The notes beneath the pieces are model-generated. The model worked only from the letters and a program-made list of their open reading frames with translations, did no database searches and had not been told where the DNA came from. From Epinephelus fuscoguttatus (Eukaryota > Chordata > Actinopteri > Perciformes > Serranidae), in the NCBI RefSeq assembly GCF_011397635.1, contig NC_064761.1, positions 42,806,143 to 42,870,142 on the forward strand: 64,000 nt of DNA, in the 5' to 3' direction. Numbering within the stretch: the stretch's first letter is position 1; each line of letters starts with the position of its first letter. Shown in pieces: positions 1 to 12,185 of this stretch. The translations under genes and the position numbers were made by a program.

Positions 1-3000
1 TCATTTTGTATCTCTTTGTAGTTGTTTTGTATCTCTTCATGGGCAATTTGTGTCTCTTTGGTGTTGTTTTTGTGTCTATGTGAGGCTGTCATGTGGGTTG
101 TGGTCATTTTGTGTCTCTTTGTAGTTGTTTTTTTGTCTCTGTGAGGCTGTCATGTGGGTTGTGGTCATTTTGTATCTCTTTGTAGTTGTTTTGTGTCTCT
201 TCATGGTCATTTTGTGTCTCTGTGTAGTCGTTTCTGTTGCTTTGTGAGGCTGTCCTGCGGGTTGTGGTCCTATTGTGTCTCTTGGTCGTGCTTTTTTTGT
301 GTCTCTGTGAGGCTGTCATGTGGGTTTTGGTCATTTTGTATCTCTTTGTAGTTGTTTTGTATCTCTTCATGGTCATTTTGTGTCTCTTTGTAGTTGTTTT
401 TGTGTCTCTGTGAGGCTGTCATGTGAGTTGTGGTCATTTTGTGTCTCTTTGTAGTTGTTTTTTTGTCTTTGTGAGGCTGTCATGTGGGTTGTGGTCATTT
501 TGTGTCTCTTTGTAGTTGTTTTTTTGTCTCTGTGAGGCTGTCATGTGGGTTGTGGTCATTTTGTGTCTCTTTGTAGTTGTTTTTTTGTGTCTCTGTGAGG
601 CTGTCATGTGGGTTATGGTCATTTTGTGTCTCTTTGTAGTTGTTTTTTTGTGTCTCTGTGAGGCTGTCATGTGGGTTTTGGTCATTTTGTATCTCTTTGT
701 AGTTGTTTTGTATCTCTTCATGGTCATTTTGTGTCTCTTTGTAGTTGTTTTGTATCTCTTCATGGTCATTTTGTATCTCTTTGTAGTTGTTTTGTATCTC
801 TTCATGGTCACTGTTTGTGTCTCTTTGTAGTTGTTTTTGTCTTTGTGAGGCTGTCATGTGGGTTTTGGTCATTGTGTGTCTCTTTGTTGTTGTTTTTTTG
901 TGTCTCTGTGAGGCTGTCATGTGGGTTGTGGTCATTTTGTATCTCTTTGTAGTTGTTTTGTATCTCTTCATGGTCACTTTGTGTCTCTTTGTAGTTGTTT
1001 TTTTGTCTTTGTGAGGCTGTCATGTGGGTTGTGGTCATTTTGTGTCTCTTTGTAGTTGTTTTTGTGTCTCTGTGAGGCTGTCATGTGGGTTTTGGTAATT
1101 TTGTATCTCTTTGTAGTTGTTTTGTATCTCTTCATGGTCATTTGTGTCTCTTTGTAGTTGTTTTTGTGTCTCTGTGAGGCTGTCATGTGAGTTGTGGTCA
1201 TTTTGTGTCTCTTTGTAGTTGTTTTGTATCTCTTCATGGTCATTTTGTGTCTCTTTGTAGTTGTTTTGTATCTCTTCATGGTCACTTTGTGTCTCTTTGT
1301 AGTTGTTTTTTGTCTTTGTGAGGCTGTCATGTGGGTTGTGGTCATTTTGTGTCTCTTTGTAGTTGTTTTGTATCTCTTCATGGTCACTTTGTGTCTCTTT
1401 GTATTTGTTTTGCATCTCTTCATGGTCATTTTGTGTCTCTTTGTAGTTGTTTTGTGTCTCTTCATGGTCATTTTGTGTCTCTTTGTAGTTGTTTTTTTGG
1501 CTTTGTGAGGCTGTCATGTGGGTTGTGGTCATTTTGTGTCTCTTTGTAGTTGTTTTGTATCTCTTAATGGTCATTTTGTCTCTTTGTAGTTGTTTTTGGC
1601 TTTGTGAGGCTGTCATGTGGGTTGTGGTCATTTTGTGTCTCTTTGTAGTTGTTTTGTATCTCTTCATGGTCATTTTGTGTCTCTTTGTAGTTGTTTTTTG
1701 TCTTTGTGAGGCTGTCATGTGGGTTGTGGTCATTTTGTGTCTCTTTGTAGTGGTATTGCAACACTTCATGGTCAATATGTTTAACTTTGTAGTTGTTTTG
1801 TGTCTCTGTGAGGCTGTCATGTGGGTTGTGGTCATTTTGTATCTCTTTGTAGTTGTTTTGTGTCTCTTCATGGTCATTTTGTGTCTCTTTGTAGTTGTTT
1901 TGCATCTCTTCATGGTCATTTTGTGTCTCTTTGTAGTTGTTTTGTGTCTCTGTGAGGCTGTCATGTGGTGGTGTGGTGATTTTGTTTCTCTTTGTAGTTG
2001 TTTTGTGTCTCTTTGTGGTCATTTTTGTGTCTCTTTGTAGTTGTTTTTTTTGTCTCTGTGAGGCTGTCATGTGGGTTGTGGTCATTTTGTATCTCTTTGT
2101 AGTTGTTTTGTGTCTCTGTGAGGCTGTCATGTGGGTTGTGGTCATTTTGTGTCTCTTTGTAGTTGTTTTGTATCTCTTCATGGTTATTTTGTGTCTCTTT
2201 GTAGTTGTTTTGTGTATCTTTGTGGTTGTTTTGTGTCTCTGTGAGGCTGTCATGTGGGTTGTGGTCATTTTGTGTCTCTTTGTAGTTGTTTTGTGTATCT
2301 TTGTGGTTGTTTTGTGTCTCTGTGAGGCTGTCATGTGGGTTGTGGTCATTTTGTGTCTCTTTGTAGTTGTTTTGTGTATCTTTGTGGTTGTTTTGTGTCT
2401 CTGTGAGGCTGTCATGTGGGTTGTGGTCATTTTGTGTCTCTGTAGTTGTTTTGCATCTCTTCATGGTCATTTTGTGTCTCTTTGTAGTTGTTTTGTGTCT
2501 CTTCATGGTCATTTTGTGTCTCTTTGTAGTTGTTTTGTATCTCTTCATGGTCATTTTGTGTCTCTTTGTAGTTGTTTTGCATCTCTTCATGGTCATTTTG
2601 TGTCTCTTTGTAGTTGTTTTGTGTCTCTTCATGGTCATTTTGTGTCTCTTTGTAGTTGTTTTGTGTCTCTTCATGGTCATTTTGTATCTCTTTGTAGTTG
2701 TTTTGTATCTCTTCATGGTCATTTTGTGTCTCTTTGTAGTTGTTTTGTGTATCTTTGTGGTTGTTTTGTGTCTCTGTGAGGCTGTCATGTGGGTTGTGGT
2801 CATTTTGTGTCTCTTTGTAGTTGTTTTGTATCTCTTCATGGTCACTTTGTGTCTCTTTGTAGTTGTTTTTTTGTGTCTCTGTGAGGCTGTCATGTGGGTT
2901 TTGGTCATTTTGTATCTCTTTGTAGTTGTTTTGTATCTCTTCATGGTCATTTTGTATCTCTTTGTAGTTGTTTTGTATCTCTTCATGGTCATTTTGTGTC

Positions 3001-6000
3001 TCTTTGTAGTTGTTTTGTATCTCTTCATGGTCATTTTGTATCTCTTTGTAGTTGTTTTGTATCTCTTCATGGTCATTTTGTGTCTCTTTGTAGTTGTTTT
3101 TTTGTCTTTGTGAGGCTGTCATGTGGGTTGTGGTCATTTTGTGTCTCTTTGTAGTTGTTTTTTTGTGTCTCTGTGAGGCTGTCATGTGGGTTGTGGTCAT
3201 TTTGTATCTCTTTGTAGTTGTTTTGTATCTCTTCATGGTCATTTTGTGTCTCTTTGTAGTTGTTTTTTTGTCTTTGTGAGGCTGTCATGTGGGTTGTGGT
3301 CATTTTGTGTCTCTTTGTAGTTGTTTTTTTGTGTCTCTGTGAGGCTGTCATGTGGGTTTTGGTCATTTTGTATCTCTTTGTAGTTGTTTTGTATCTCTTC
3401 ATGGTCATTTTGTGTCTCTTTGTAGTTGTTTTTGTGTCTCTGTGAGGCTGTCATGTGAGTTGTGGTCATTTTGTGTCTCTTTGTAGTTGTTTTTTTGTCT
3501 TTGTGAGGCTGTCATGTGGGTTGTGGTCATTTTGTGTCTCTTTGTAGTTGTTTTTTTGTCTCTGTGAGGCTGTCATGTGGGTTGTGGTCATTTTGTGTCT
3601 CTTTGTAGTTGTTTTTTTGTGTCTCTGTGAGGCTGTCATGTGGGTTATGGTCATTTTGTGTCTCTTTGTAGTTGTTTTTTTGTGTCTCTGTGAGGCTGTC
3701 ATGTGGGTTTTGGTCATTTTGTATCTCTTTGTAGTTGTTTTGTATCTCTTCATGGTCATTTTGTGTCTCTTTGTAGTTGTTTTGTATCTCTTCATGGTCA
3801 TTTTGTATCTCTTTGTAGTTGTTTTGTATCTCTTCATGGTCATTTTGTGTCTCTTTGTAGTTGTTTTTTTGTCTTTGTGAGGCTGTCATGTGGGTTGTGG
3901 TCATTTTGTGTCTCTTTGTAGTTGTTTTTGTGTCTCTGTGAGGCTGTCATGTGGGTTGTGGTCATTTTGTGTCTCTTTGTAGTTGTTTTGTATCTCTTCA
4001 TGGTCATTTTGTGTCTCTTTGTAGTTGTTTTTTGTCTTTGTGAGGCTGTCATGTGGGTTGTGGTCATTTTGTGTCTCTTTGTAGTTGTTTTTTTGTGTCT
4101 CTGTGAGGCTGTCATGTGGGTTTTGGTCATTTTGTATCTCTTTGTAGTTGTTTTGTATCTCTTCATGGTCATTTTGTGTCTCTTTGTAGTTGTTTTTGTG
4201 TCTCTGTGAGGCTGTCATGTGAGTTGTGGTCATTTTGTGTCTCTTTGTAGTTGTTTTGTATCTCTTCATGGTCATTTTGTGTCTCTTTGTAGTTGTTTTG
4301 TATCTCTTCATGGTCACTTTGTGTCTCTTTGTAGTTGTTTTTTGTCTTTGTGAGGCTGTCATGTGGGTTGTGGTCATTTTGTGTCTCTTTGTAGTTGTTT
4401 TGTATCTCTTCATGGTCACTTTGTGTCTCTTTGTATTTGTTTTGCATCTCTTCATGGTCATTTTGTGTCTCTTTGTAGTTGTTTTGTGTCTCTTCATGGT
4501 CATTTTGTGTCTCTTTGTAGTTGTTTTTTTGGCTTTGTGAGGCTGTCATGTGGGTTGTGGTCATTTTGTGTCTCTTTGTAGTTGTTTTGCATCTCTTCAT
4601 GGTCATTTTGTGTCTCTTTGTAGTTGTTTTTTTGGCTTTGTGAGGCTGTCATGTGGGTTGTGGTCATTTTGTGTCTCTTTGTAGTTGTTTTGTATCTCTT
4701 CATGGTCATTTTGTGTCTCTTTGTAGTTGTTTTTTGTCTTTGTGAGGCTGTCATGTGGGTTGTGGTCATTTTGTGTCTCTTTGTAGTTGTTTTGCATCTC
4801 TTCATGGTCATTTTGTGTCTCTTTGTAGTTGTTTTGTGTCTCTGTGAGGCTGTCATGTGGGTTGTGGTCATTTTGTATCTCTTTGTAGTTGTTTTGTGTC
4901 TCTTCATGGTCATTTTGTGTCTCTTTGTAGTTGTTTTGCATCTCTTCATGGTCATTTTGTGTCTCTTTGTAGTTGTTTTGTGTCTCTGTGAGGCTGTCAT
5001 GTGGGTTGTGGTCATTTTGTATCTCTTTGTAGTTGTTTTGTGTCTCTTTGTGGTCATTTTTGTGTCTCTTTGTAGTTGTTTTTTTTGTCTCTGTGAGGCT
5101 GTCATGTGGGTTGTGGTCATTTTGTATCTCTTTGTAGTTGTTTTGTGTCTCTGTGAGGCTGTCATGTGGGTTGTGGTCATTTTGTGTCTCTTTGTAGTTG
5201 TTTTGTATCTCTTCATGGTTATTTTGTGTCTCTTTGTAGTTGTTTTGTGTATCTTTGTGGTTGTTTTGTGTCTCTGTGAGGCTGTCATGTGGGTTGTGGT
5301 CATTTTGTGTCTCTTTGTAGTTGTTTTGTGTATCTTTGTGGTTGTTTTGTGTCTCTGTGAGGCTGTCATGTGGGTTGTGGTCATTTTGTGTCTCTTTGTA
5401 GTTGTTTTGTGTATCTTTGTGGTTGTTTTGTGTCTCTGTGAGGCTGTCATGTGGGTTGTGGTCATTTTGTGTCTCTGTAGTTGTTTTGCATCTCTTCATG
5501 GTCATTTTGTGTCTCTTTGTAGTTGTTTTGTGTCTCTTCATGGTCATTTTGTGTCTCTTTGTAGTTGTTTTGTATCTCTTCATGGTCATTTTGTGTCTCT
5601 TTGTAGTTGTTTTGCATCTCTTCATGGTCATTTTGTGTCTCTTTGTAGTTGTTTTGTGTCTCTTCATGGTCATTTTGTGTCTCTTTGTAGTTGTTTTGTG
5701 TCTCTTCATGGTCATTTTGTATCTCTTTGTAGTTGTTTTGTATCTCTTCATGGTCATTTTGTGTCTCTTTGTAGTTGTTTTGTGTATCTTTGTGGTTGTT
5801 TTGTGTCTCTGTGAGGCTGTCATGTGGGTTGTGGTCATTTTGTGTCTCTTTGTAGTTGTTTTGTATCTCTTCATGGTCACTTTGTGTCTCTTTGTAGTTG
5901 TTTTTTGTCTCTGTGAGGCTGTCATGTGGGTTGTGGTCATTTTGTGTCTCTTTGTAGATGTTTTGTGTCTCTGTGAGGTAAATTTGTGTCTTTGTTGGTT

Positions 6001-6170
6001 GTTTTGTGTCTTTGTTGGTTGTTTTGTGTCTCTTTGTAGTTCCTTTGCATCTCTTCATGGTCATTTTGCGTCTCTTTGTGGCATTTGTGCCCTTGTTGGT
6101 TGTTTTGTGTCTTTGTTGGTTGTTTTGTGTCTCTTTGTGGTTATTTTAAGTGTCTTTGTAGATCCTACAT
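1..6170. repeat. Large T/G-rich satellite of 21-bp and 39-bp sub-units
   Basis: The block is built from two 21-bp units, TTTTGTGTCTCTTTGTAGTT plus G and TTTTGTATCTCTTCATGGTC plus A, and a 39-bp unit containing GTGAGGCTGTCATGTGGG. The most common composite is 42 bp. Every sub-unit length is a multiple of three, so frames stay open for hundreds of codons on both strands and in several frames at once, as expected of repeats rather than of a gene. T-run length varies between units. The edge at about 5950-6170 decays into shorter units with TTGTTGGTTGTTTTGTGTC. The left end is cut by the window. Confidence 0.95.
326..5905 (+). repeat. Tandem duplication of about 3.03 kb within the satellite
   Basis: The order of variant units repeats at an offset of about 3,032-3,035 bp. 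For example, the variant with ATGTGAGTTGTGG at about 420 recurs at about 3452, the GTATTTGTTTTGCATCTC variant at about 1400 recurs at about 4432, and the GTTTTGTGTATCTTTGTGG triplet at 2210-2390 recurs at 5245-5425. The copies are not identical: the left copy has private changes at about 1750-1795 and 1965-1990. The duplication limits are approximate. Confidence 0.85.
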
Positions 6171-6989
6171 GCCATGTAGAGTTTCAAGAGCCTACATGCC
6201 ATGTCTTCTGTATATTTTGTTTATGAAACAGTGGTGATAGTTCAAGGGGGGATCTTGGCACCATGAAGAGAACAGTTTGTTCCCATCACACCTGCCAAAG
6301 TTCCAACTAACACAGAAACCTGTTGGTGTTTGAAGTTTCACAGGGGATTCTTGAAACAGTGAAAGAAAAAAAAACAGCAGAGAAATGATCTTATATGGTG
6401 CATATAAGGAAGAGAAGTCAGAGAGTGCCTTGACACAAGATTTGCACCTGCAAGCACAACCACCTGCAATGTTACAAAATACACTGAGACTATGAAAGTA
6501 CCTGAGGTGCCACTCGAGTGACTGATGTTGTGACAACAAAAGGTCATCGATTGGGTCTTCCAAGATCAGCATTCAGACAAAAATGTGGGTTAACCTGAAC
6601 CTAGTGAGGACAGTGTTTGATGGTTGTAATGGTTATAAATGGTTATATGAGAAACCCCACAATTTAAGACTGTTCTGGCCATTTTTATATAAATAAAATA
6701 TATTTAAGTCATCATGGCTGGTATGTTTTCATGTCTTAGGCAAAACTGGACATGACATTGTGTAATGGTAGCTTTTCTTTTCCATAAACGATTTAAAACT
6801 TAAAATATACTCTCTCTCTGCTTTCCGAAATACTATTAAAATCTACGGTGGATAACATTTGTAGTAAATATGACAAATATGGCTGTATCCAGACAGTAGT
6901 GCATGGGGCATTTAATCTGTGAAGAAACTGAAACAAACACTTGGAACTGTGGAGTCTCTAACATATCCTTCAACAGTGGCACTATCACC
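6171..6989. other. Unique intergenic DNA, no gene recognised
   Basis: At the satellite edge a short motif, CCTACATGCCATGT, occurs twice (about 6165 and 6190). A 126-codon minus-strand open frame covers 6192-6572; its translation resembles no family I know and I treat it as chance. I see nothing else in this stretch. Confidence 0.5.
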
Positions 6990-7161
6990 TGCGGTCAAAC
7001 TGTCAGACTAGGCAGCGCTGATCAAATATGAATCAGGATTCTTATTTGCATTACCTACATTTCGCCTGAAAACATTTGAGACGAGAAATAGAAAGTGCAG
7101 TAACAGAAACTTGACTCATATTTGATCAGCACTGCCTAATTTGACATTTTGACTGCAGTTC
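6990..7161. mobile_element. Palindromic MITE
   Basis: Imperfect inverted arms at about 6990-7034 and 7113-7161 share the core GGCAGYGCTGATCAAATATG and surround a loop of about 80 bp. This is the foldback form of a miniature inverted-repeat element. It recalls the Angel-type fish foldback elements, but that name is from memory and unverified. Confidence 0.7.
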
Positions 7162-7394
7162 ACAAACAGTGATTGACATAACGAGACTAGTGTTCTTTCA
7201 GACGTCTTGAATTACAATATGCTCAAAGTTTATAATGGGATTTTTGCCCAATAACACCATAATGTCACTGCCTACCCGAGCTGTAAGGATTATTCATGTG
7301 AGATGGGACATCTGTATCAGAAGTAGGTATAAACACTAAATTATATGTGAGTGCAGGGTCAGAGCATCCTGCAAAGCAGACCTGGGGCGCAAAT

Positions 7395-7444
7395 GATTTG
7401 TGATATTGGGCTTTATAAATAAAATTGATTGATTGATTGATTGA
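7395..7444 (+). mobile_element. 5'-truncated LINE 3' tail with (GATT)n
   Basis: The stretch GATTTGTGATATTGGGCTTT, followed by ATAAATAAAATTGATTGATT, matches the end of the longer LINE-like element at 53004-53762. It looks like a strongly 5'-truncated copy ending in a 4-bp tail repeat, as L2/CR1-type non-LTR elements do. Confidence 0.7.
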
Positions 7445-10400
7445 AATGAGCTAGAGCCTCTAATACCCCTGTTCTACCAAAATGTGTATATGACAACATC
7501 ATGCTAAGAAAGGGGATTGACTCCTTTTCCACTGCTCATAGTCCAGAGCCATGTACAGGGCTCTGTAGTCAGTGAGTCTATTTTTTCTTTTGTGTCACGT
7601 TCTGCATCACTGACAGGCCAGAAAATGGTAGAAAGCAGCATGGAGCAAAGTGAAAATGTTACAGCGGTTACTTCATTTTTTTAAATCTCTTATTTGGTCT
7701 CTCTGTCAAGCTCTGTGCTGACTAAATTTTGAACAATGTTCGAGCACTGCTTGGACAGGGACAGACAGTATTCTGTGGCGGCCCGTCATTGTAATCATAT
7801 TGGCAAAGGAGATATAATAAGTGCGTCCACCTGACTGTCAAATTTCAGTTACAGCCGATCACAGCTGGAGCCGATAAATTAGTCTGATAGGACCACCCTG
7901 ATGACATGAGCTCAACATTCTGTTTCGTTCTCTGTATCAGTCTGGACTCTTGCCATCCCAAACTCTTCCCTGAAATCAAAATCCAACTGGGGCCAATCAG
8001 GGATCTGCACCATAGTTGACAACATAAGCAGCCAACCAGGGACTGAATCGTAGTTAAACATGTAGAATGCAGGCCGCAGTAATGGCGGCTTCCAAAGTGT
8101 ATTCTAACAGCAGTAGAGTAAACACAGCAATAAGTGAATTATTGCAGAAATAGAGTCAATAACAACAATTAAACAACAAGTGTGTGCACCTGCCAAGTTT
8201 CTCAGAAGAAACTTGGCAGGTTCTTCCAACTGGATTTGACAAAAGCTTCATTTATGAACTGGCTACGTTAATGATGAAGATGTTCTCCGGTGTTTCGTTG
8301 TGTTGACTGGCTGGAGGAGTTCTGTCTGATAAGGTAAGTACTCCCACTCACAGAAAATGTTTGGGGCAAACCAAACAAAGACGGGCAAACCGAGTCAAGA
8401 CTGATACAGAAAGCAAAAGAGAGTGTTGAACTTATGTTTTTAGGATGGTCTTACCAGGGTACTGATAACGACCCATGACTACTGCAATCATTTTCCCAGA
8501 GTTAAATGCAAATTATAACTTTTCCCTTTAAATACAAAAGTCAGATGTTGGTGGGTTTTAGTGTGTTGTCTGTCAGTTTGGGAAGGGGCGTCATGTCCCC
8601 CTTTGTTCCCCAATTTATACGTTTAGTACAGATATATATATTTTAGGAAATTAACTTTTCTTGCTGAGAGTCACATGAGATGATTTATAACCCTCCCAGA
8701 GTTAAATCAATCTTCTCAACCACAGGAAAATTATTAAAACTAGATGTGACACAGGCCCAATAGCGCACAACTTAACAAATTACCAAAAACTAATTTCCAC
8801 ACATTGAATCAGCCTTGCATCTGTGTACTGCTTGGGTTTCATCTGTGTAGGTAGTTCCCCTATAAAATCAAAGTGCCGCAACACTTCCTCATTAAGGTTA
8901 GTCAAACTGAGTGAAAGGAGGGTTTTATTTTACAGCACAATCTGGCGATTTTTGAATCATTAGTTGTGCAGCAGTTTTCTTATTTGAGACGCTATCTCAC
9001 TTTAAATAGAGTGTGATGTACAGTGTGTTTGTGGTACTTGCAGTGAGTCAATAGTCAACTTTATGACTTTATCTTTATCTCCTACACACACGGCTCTTGA
9101 TATTCCTGTAATAGGTGTTGGGATTTCTGCGGTGTATGTAATGACTTTACAATGACTTCATGATGCTTAGTGGTACTTTGTCCATCCTTGCTGGTATACA
9201 GAAATTATCCAAGAGGGACATCTAGCGTCTGTGGTACGCAGTATTGACTTTATAAAACACTCATGGTAATTTTAGCCAACTTTTTCATACTTTGCTCACT
9301 GCCTCCCGACCCCAGGGCCGCACCTACTGATGAAACATAAGAAGCAAAGAATATTACTCAGAGATCAAAAAGACAGGAAAAGGTGATAATAAAAGTCAAA
9401 TAGAGGCTGAATGTTGGATGGCATGTTGGCAGCTACAGGGACAAACAGACAAAAAGAATATTAAGTTGTAAATGTCAACTCATTGTGAGCATATCAGGCA
9501 CATTCAGTATTGACTCTGGCATGCCCTGACATGGCCCGACATGATTAAAAACTGTGGTTTTCATCAACGTTTCAATGTTTTGTTATGTGTCTCAAGTGAA
9601 ACACCTGCTTAGCTTAAACGAAACAGGTGTCCTACATCATCTGGCTTGTTGCACACATAAACAAAGAGAAGGCTGGGCGTGACTGCAAGAAGAGCAGGCA
9701 GCTGACAGTGAATAGCTACATGTGGGAAATGGAGGACGCGCCACATGGTTTCACAATGAAGTTTCCCTTCTGTGGGCTGAAGCAAAAACAAAGCAGCTCA
9801 CTCAAGTCAGAGAGTAAGAGTATACACACTGCAGCCGAGATACAACCACTGCCATACAACGAGATAAAATAAATGTCAAGTGATAAGGACAAACGCCTGT
9901 GGTGGAGGATGACCTGTAACAGAAGCACAAGCTGAGATGGGGAAATCCATCATCAGAGGTACTGTCACAACACTTAGATCTGTTCACAGGCCTCAAATAT
10001 TGATTCAAGGAAGGCCGACTCATCAGATTCAGAGGGATGAGGTTTTTTTTTTTTTTGTTTTTGTGGACAGGCTGGGTATTTCAATTCAGTCAGACCAGTA
10101 AGGGACAAGGAAAAACTGAGTTTGTGGAAGAAAAGTGTAATCTGGTTTATCCTCAGCAGCCCACACACATCCTTTAACAAGCCCCAACACATTCAGTGTG
10201 CGAACATGACGTAAATCACAAAAAATGCAAATGCACAACTGAGGTTAAAAGTTTGGTTGGTTCTATAATTGGCTTCAGGTGAAAAGTTGAAAATAAGACA
10301 TGCTGTGCCTGCTTACAGTTAGCTGCCCCTGAAGTCTGTGCGACATTGGAGGATCAGAACTCAAGACAGCTGGATGTTGCAGACTTGCTAACAGGTGTGC

Positions 10401-10515
10401 AAACCACAACTGAAAACACGTGTCCCCAAAAAAAAAAGAGAAAAAAAAAAAAAAAAAGAATATGATTTTAGATGTGCAAACTGCATTAGCACTGACTCTT
10501 CAGCACTTCCATCTG
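7445..10515. other. Intergenic DNA without recognised genes
   Basis: No exon-like coding similarity is visible. Open frames of 60-81 codons between 9609 and 10192 overlap on both strands and look random. Visible items are a short hairpin at 8189-8220 and A/T runs at about 10030 and 10430-10460. Confidence 0.5.
8189..8220. other. Perfect 14-bp hairpin with 4-nt loop
   Basis: CCTGCCAAGTTTCT at 8189-8202 is followed by CAGA and then its exact reverse complement at 8207-8220. Pairing does not extend beyond the arms. Its function is unknown. Confidence 0.8.
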
Positions 10516-11460
10516 TTTAAAGGGACAGTTCACTCCAAAACCAAGACGACATATTATTTTTCTTATCTCTAGATCGTTTGGGTGTGAGCTGCAAAGTTTT
10601 GGAGATGTCTGCCATACATATTTCTGCCTTCTGTCCAATATCATAAAACTGGGTGACACTCAGTTTATAGTTTATAGTACACCAAAAAAATATATTTGAA
10701 AAACTCAACTGCAGTGTCTCTTTCCAGAAATCATGACCTGGTTACTCAAGATAATCAACAGACTTTGTTGTGAACAGTTTCATGCAGGAACTATTTTCTT
10801 TCTATTGAACTACCCCCAGCAACCACATCACTACACAGGAGGAAATGTGCATCTTCTCATGGACTAAGGGCTTGTGCTCGCGGAAGCGTGAAGTGTAAAT
10901 ATTAAAGGCGTCCTCCACAGCTGAGAAGTCACGTTAGCTAGCTCAGTGGTGCTCAGTGAGATAGCAGTAGATTCATGCATCCTTCTGTGCAGTGATACGG
11001 TGGGCAGGTGTGGCTTGGTAGAAAGAAAATAGTTCCTACCTGAAACTGCTCACAACGAGGTCTGTGGATGATTGTCTGTCATGATTTCTAGAAAGAGACG
11101 TTGTTGTTGGGTTTTTCAAATGTTTTTTTCTTTTTTGGGTTTTGAGCACCACAAGCCGAGTGCCATCTAGTTCCATCAGAGGCAAGTGAAGGAAATCATC
11201 TCTACAGACGATGTCATCAACATTCGGCAACTCACACCAAAACAATCAAGCCTGATAAACAGCACCATAGGTAAGAGGAAAAATACGTCATTTTCATTTG
11301 AATCTCTGAAATACCTCAAAAACACTGAAAGTCTGACAGGTGCGTTGGAGGAAGGTACAATCTTGAAAACAATTCGAAGAACTCCCGCACACTGTTTCAC
11401 TCGTGGCTGTTCAGCAGTATATGAAACAGTGTGCGGGAGTTCTTCTCATCTGTTTTAATC
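10516..11460. mobile_element. DNA-transposon-like repeat, copy 1
   Basis: It begins with TTTAAAGGGACAGTTCACTC, a terminus style seen in TTAA-target fish MITEs. The body is clearly related to 19645-20600: both contain the stretch on extracts of a lead 'catgacct', 'ctcaagataatc' and 'cacaacaaggtctgtgg'-type sequence, and both end in a hairpin around AAGAACTCCCGCACACTG. No matching right-hand terminus is visible, so the copy is probably truncated. Confidence 0.6.
11376..11445. other. Perfect 24-bp hairpin with 22-nt loop
   Basis: The arm at 11376-11399 is exactly complementary to 11422-11445. The core is ACTCCCGCACACTGTTTCA. It lies inside a dispersed repeat; the related hairpin at about 20425-20505 has several mismatches. 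The size is compatible with a miRNA-like precursor, but nothing in the sequence shows transcription. Confidence 0.85.
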
Positions 11461-12134
11461 TCTGAACAAACCTCTGAAACCAACCTCTAATCAAAGTTGC
11501 AGCAGGAAATTAGACATACAATTTGATGCAAACAATCTCAGGCCATGGCAACAAGTAAAATCACGCAGACACGACCGTTTCTGACTAATATGACTAATGT
11601 GACAAGTTACTGTTGCTTTAATTTGAACTAAATTTAACCTACAAGAAGTGATTCAAATTTGTAAAAAGGAAAACAAAAGTTTACAGAAAGTGAGACGGTG
11701 ACAGAGGAAAACGAGTTATTATAAATTAAATGTCAACTATAACCAGTGTGTTCCAGATATGACCTGTAACGCATCTCAGGACAAATCTGACTAAAATAAA
11801 AAATATCTGAGCTACTAAAAATGACTACAGTGAAAGTCCCTTCCAACATGAACGTTGCACTGCATCAAAGCAAATGTTGTTTTTTTTACAGCAGCACTGA
11901 CAGCACCGACACATAAAACAGACTTTGTGCTTTTTGATGGTGAACACATGGAACAAAAGATGACTGAGTGAGAACCACAATTAAATAGATCATAGTTTAA
12001 TGCTGAAGATGAACCCACACACCTCCCTCTGTGTCCCCTCAGTTCAAGTCTGTCATGTCAGTAGCTTTTCTTATTTACGGCACAATATGGCGCTCTTCCA
12101 CCCACACACACACACACACACTCCCACTCCCACT

Positions 12135-12185
<51 letters not shown>

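Noticed and set aside
4603..5940. 445-codon minus-strand open frame and many others in 1-6230
   Set aside because: They arise from tandem units whose lengths are multiples of three. Frames are open on both strands at once, peptides are pure repeats, and there is no start or splice context of a gene.
1..6170. CRISPR-like array
   Set aside because: Repeats are contiguous and variable with no unique spacers, and the genome is a vertebrate one.
6192..6572. 126-codon minus-strand frame just outside the satellite
   Set aside because: No motif or family resemblance; not flanked by convincing splice signals.
6200..12000. A tor3a or abl2 exon downstream of fam20b, as in mammals
   Set aside because: No coding similarity seen; those genes, if syntenic, lie left of the window.
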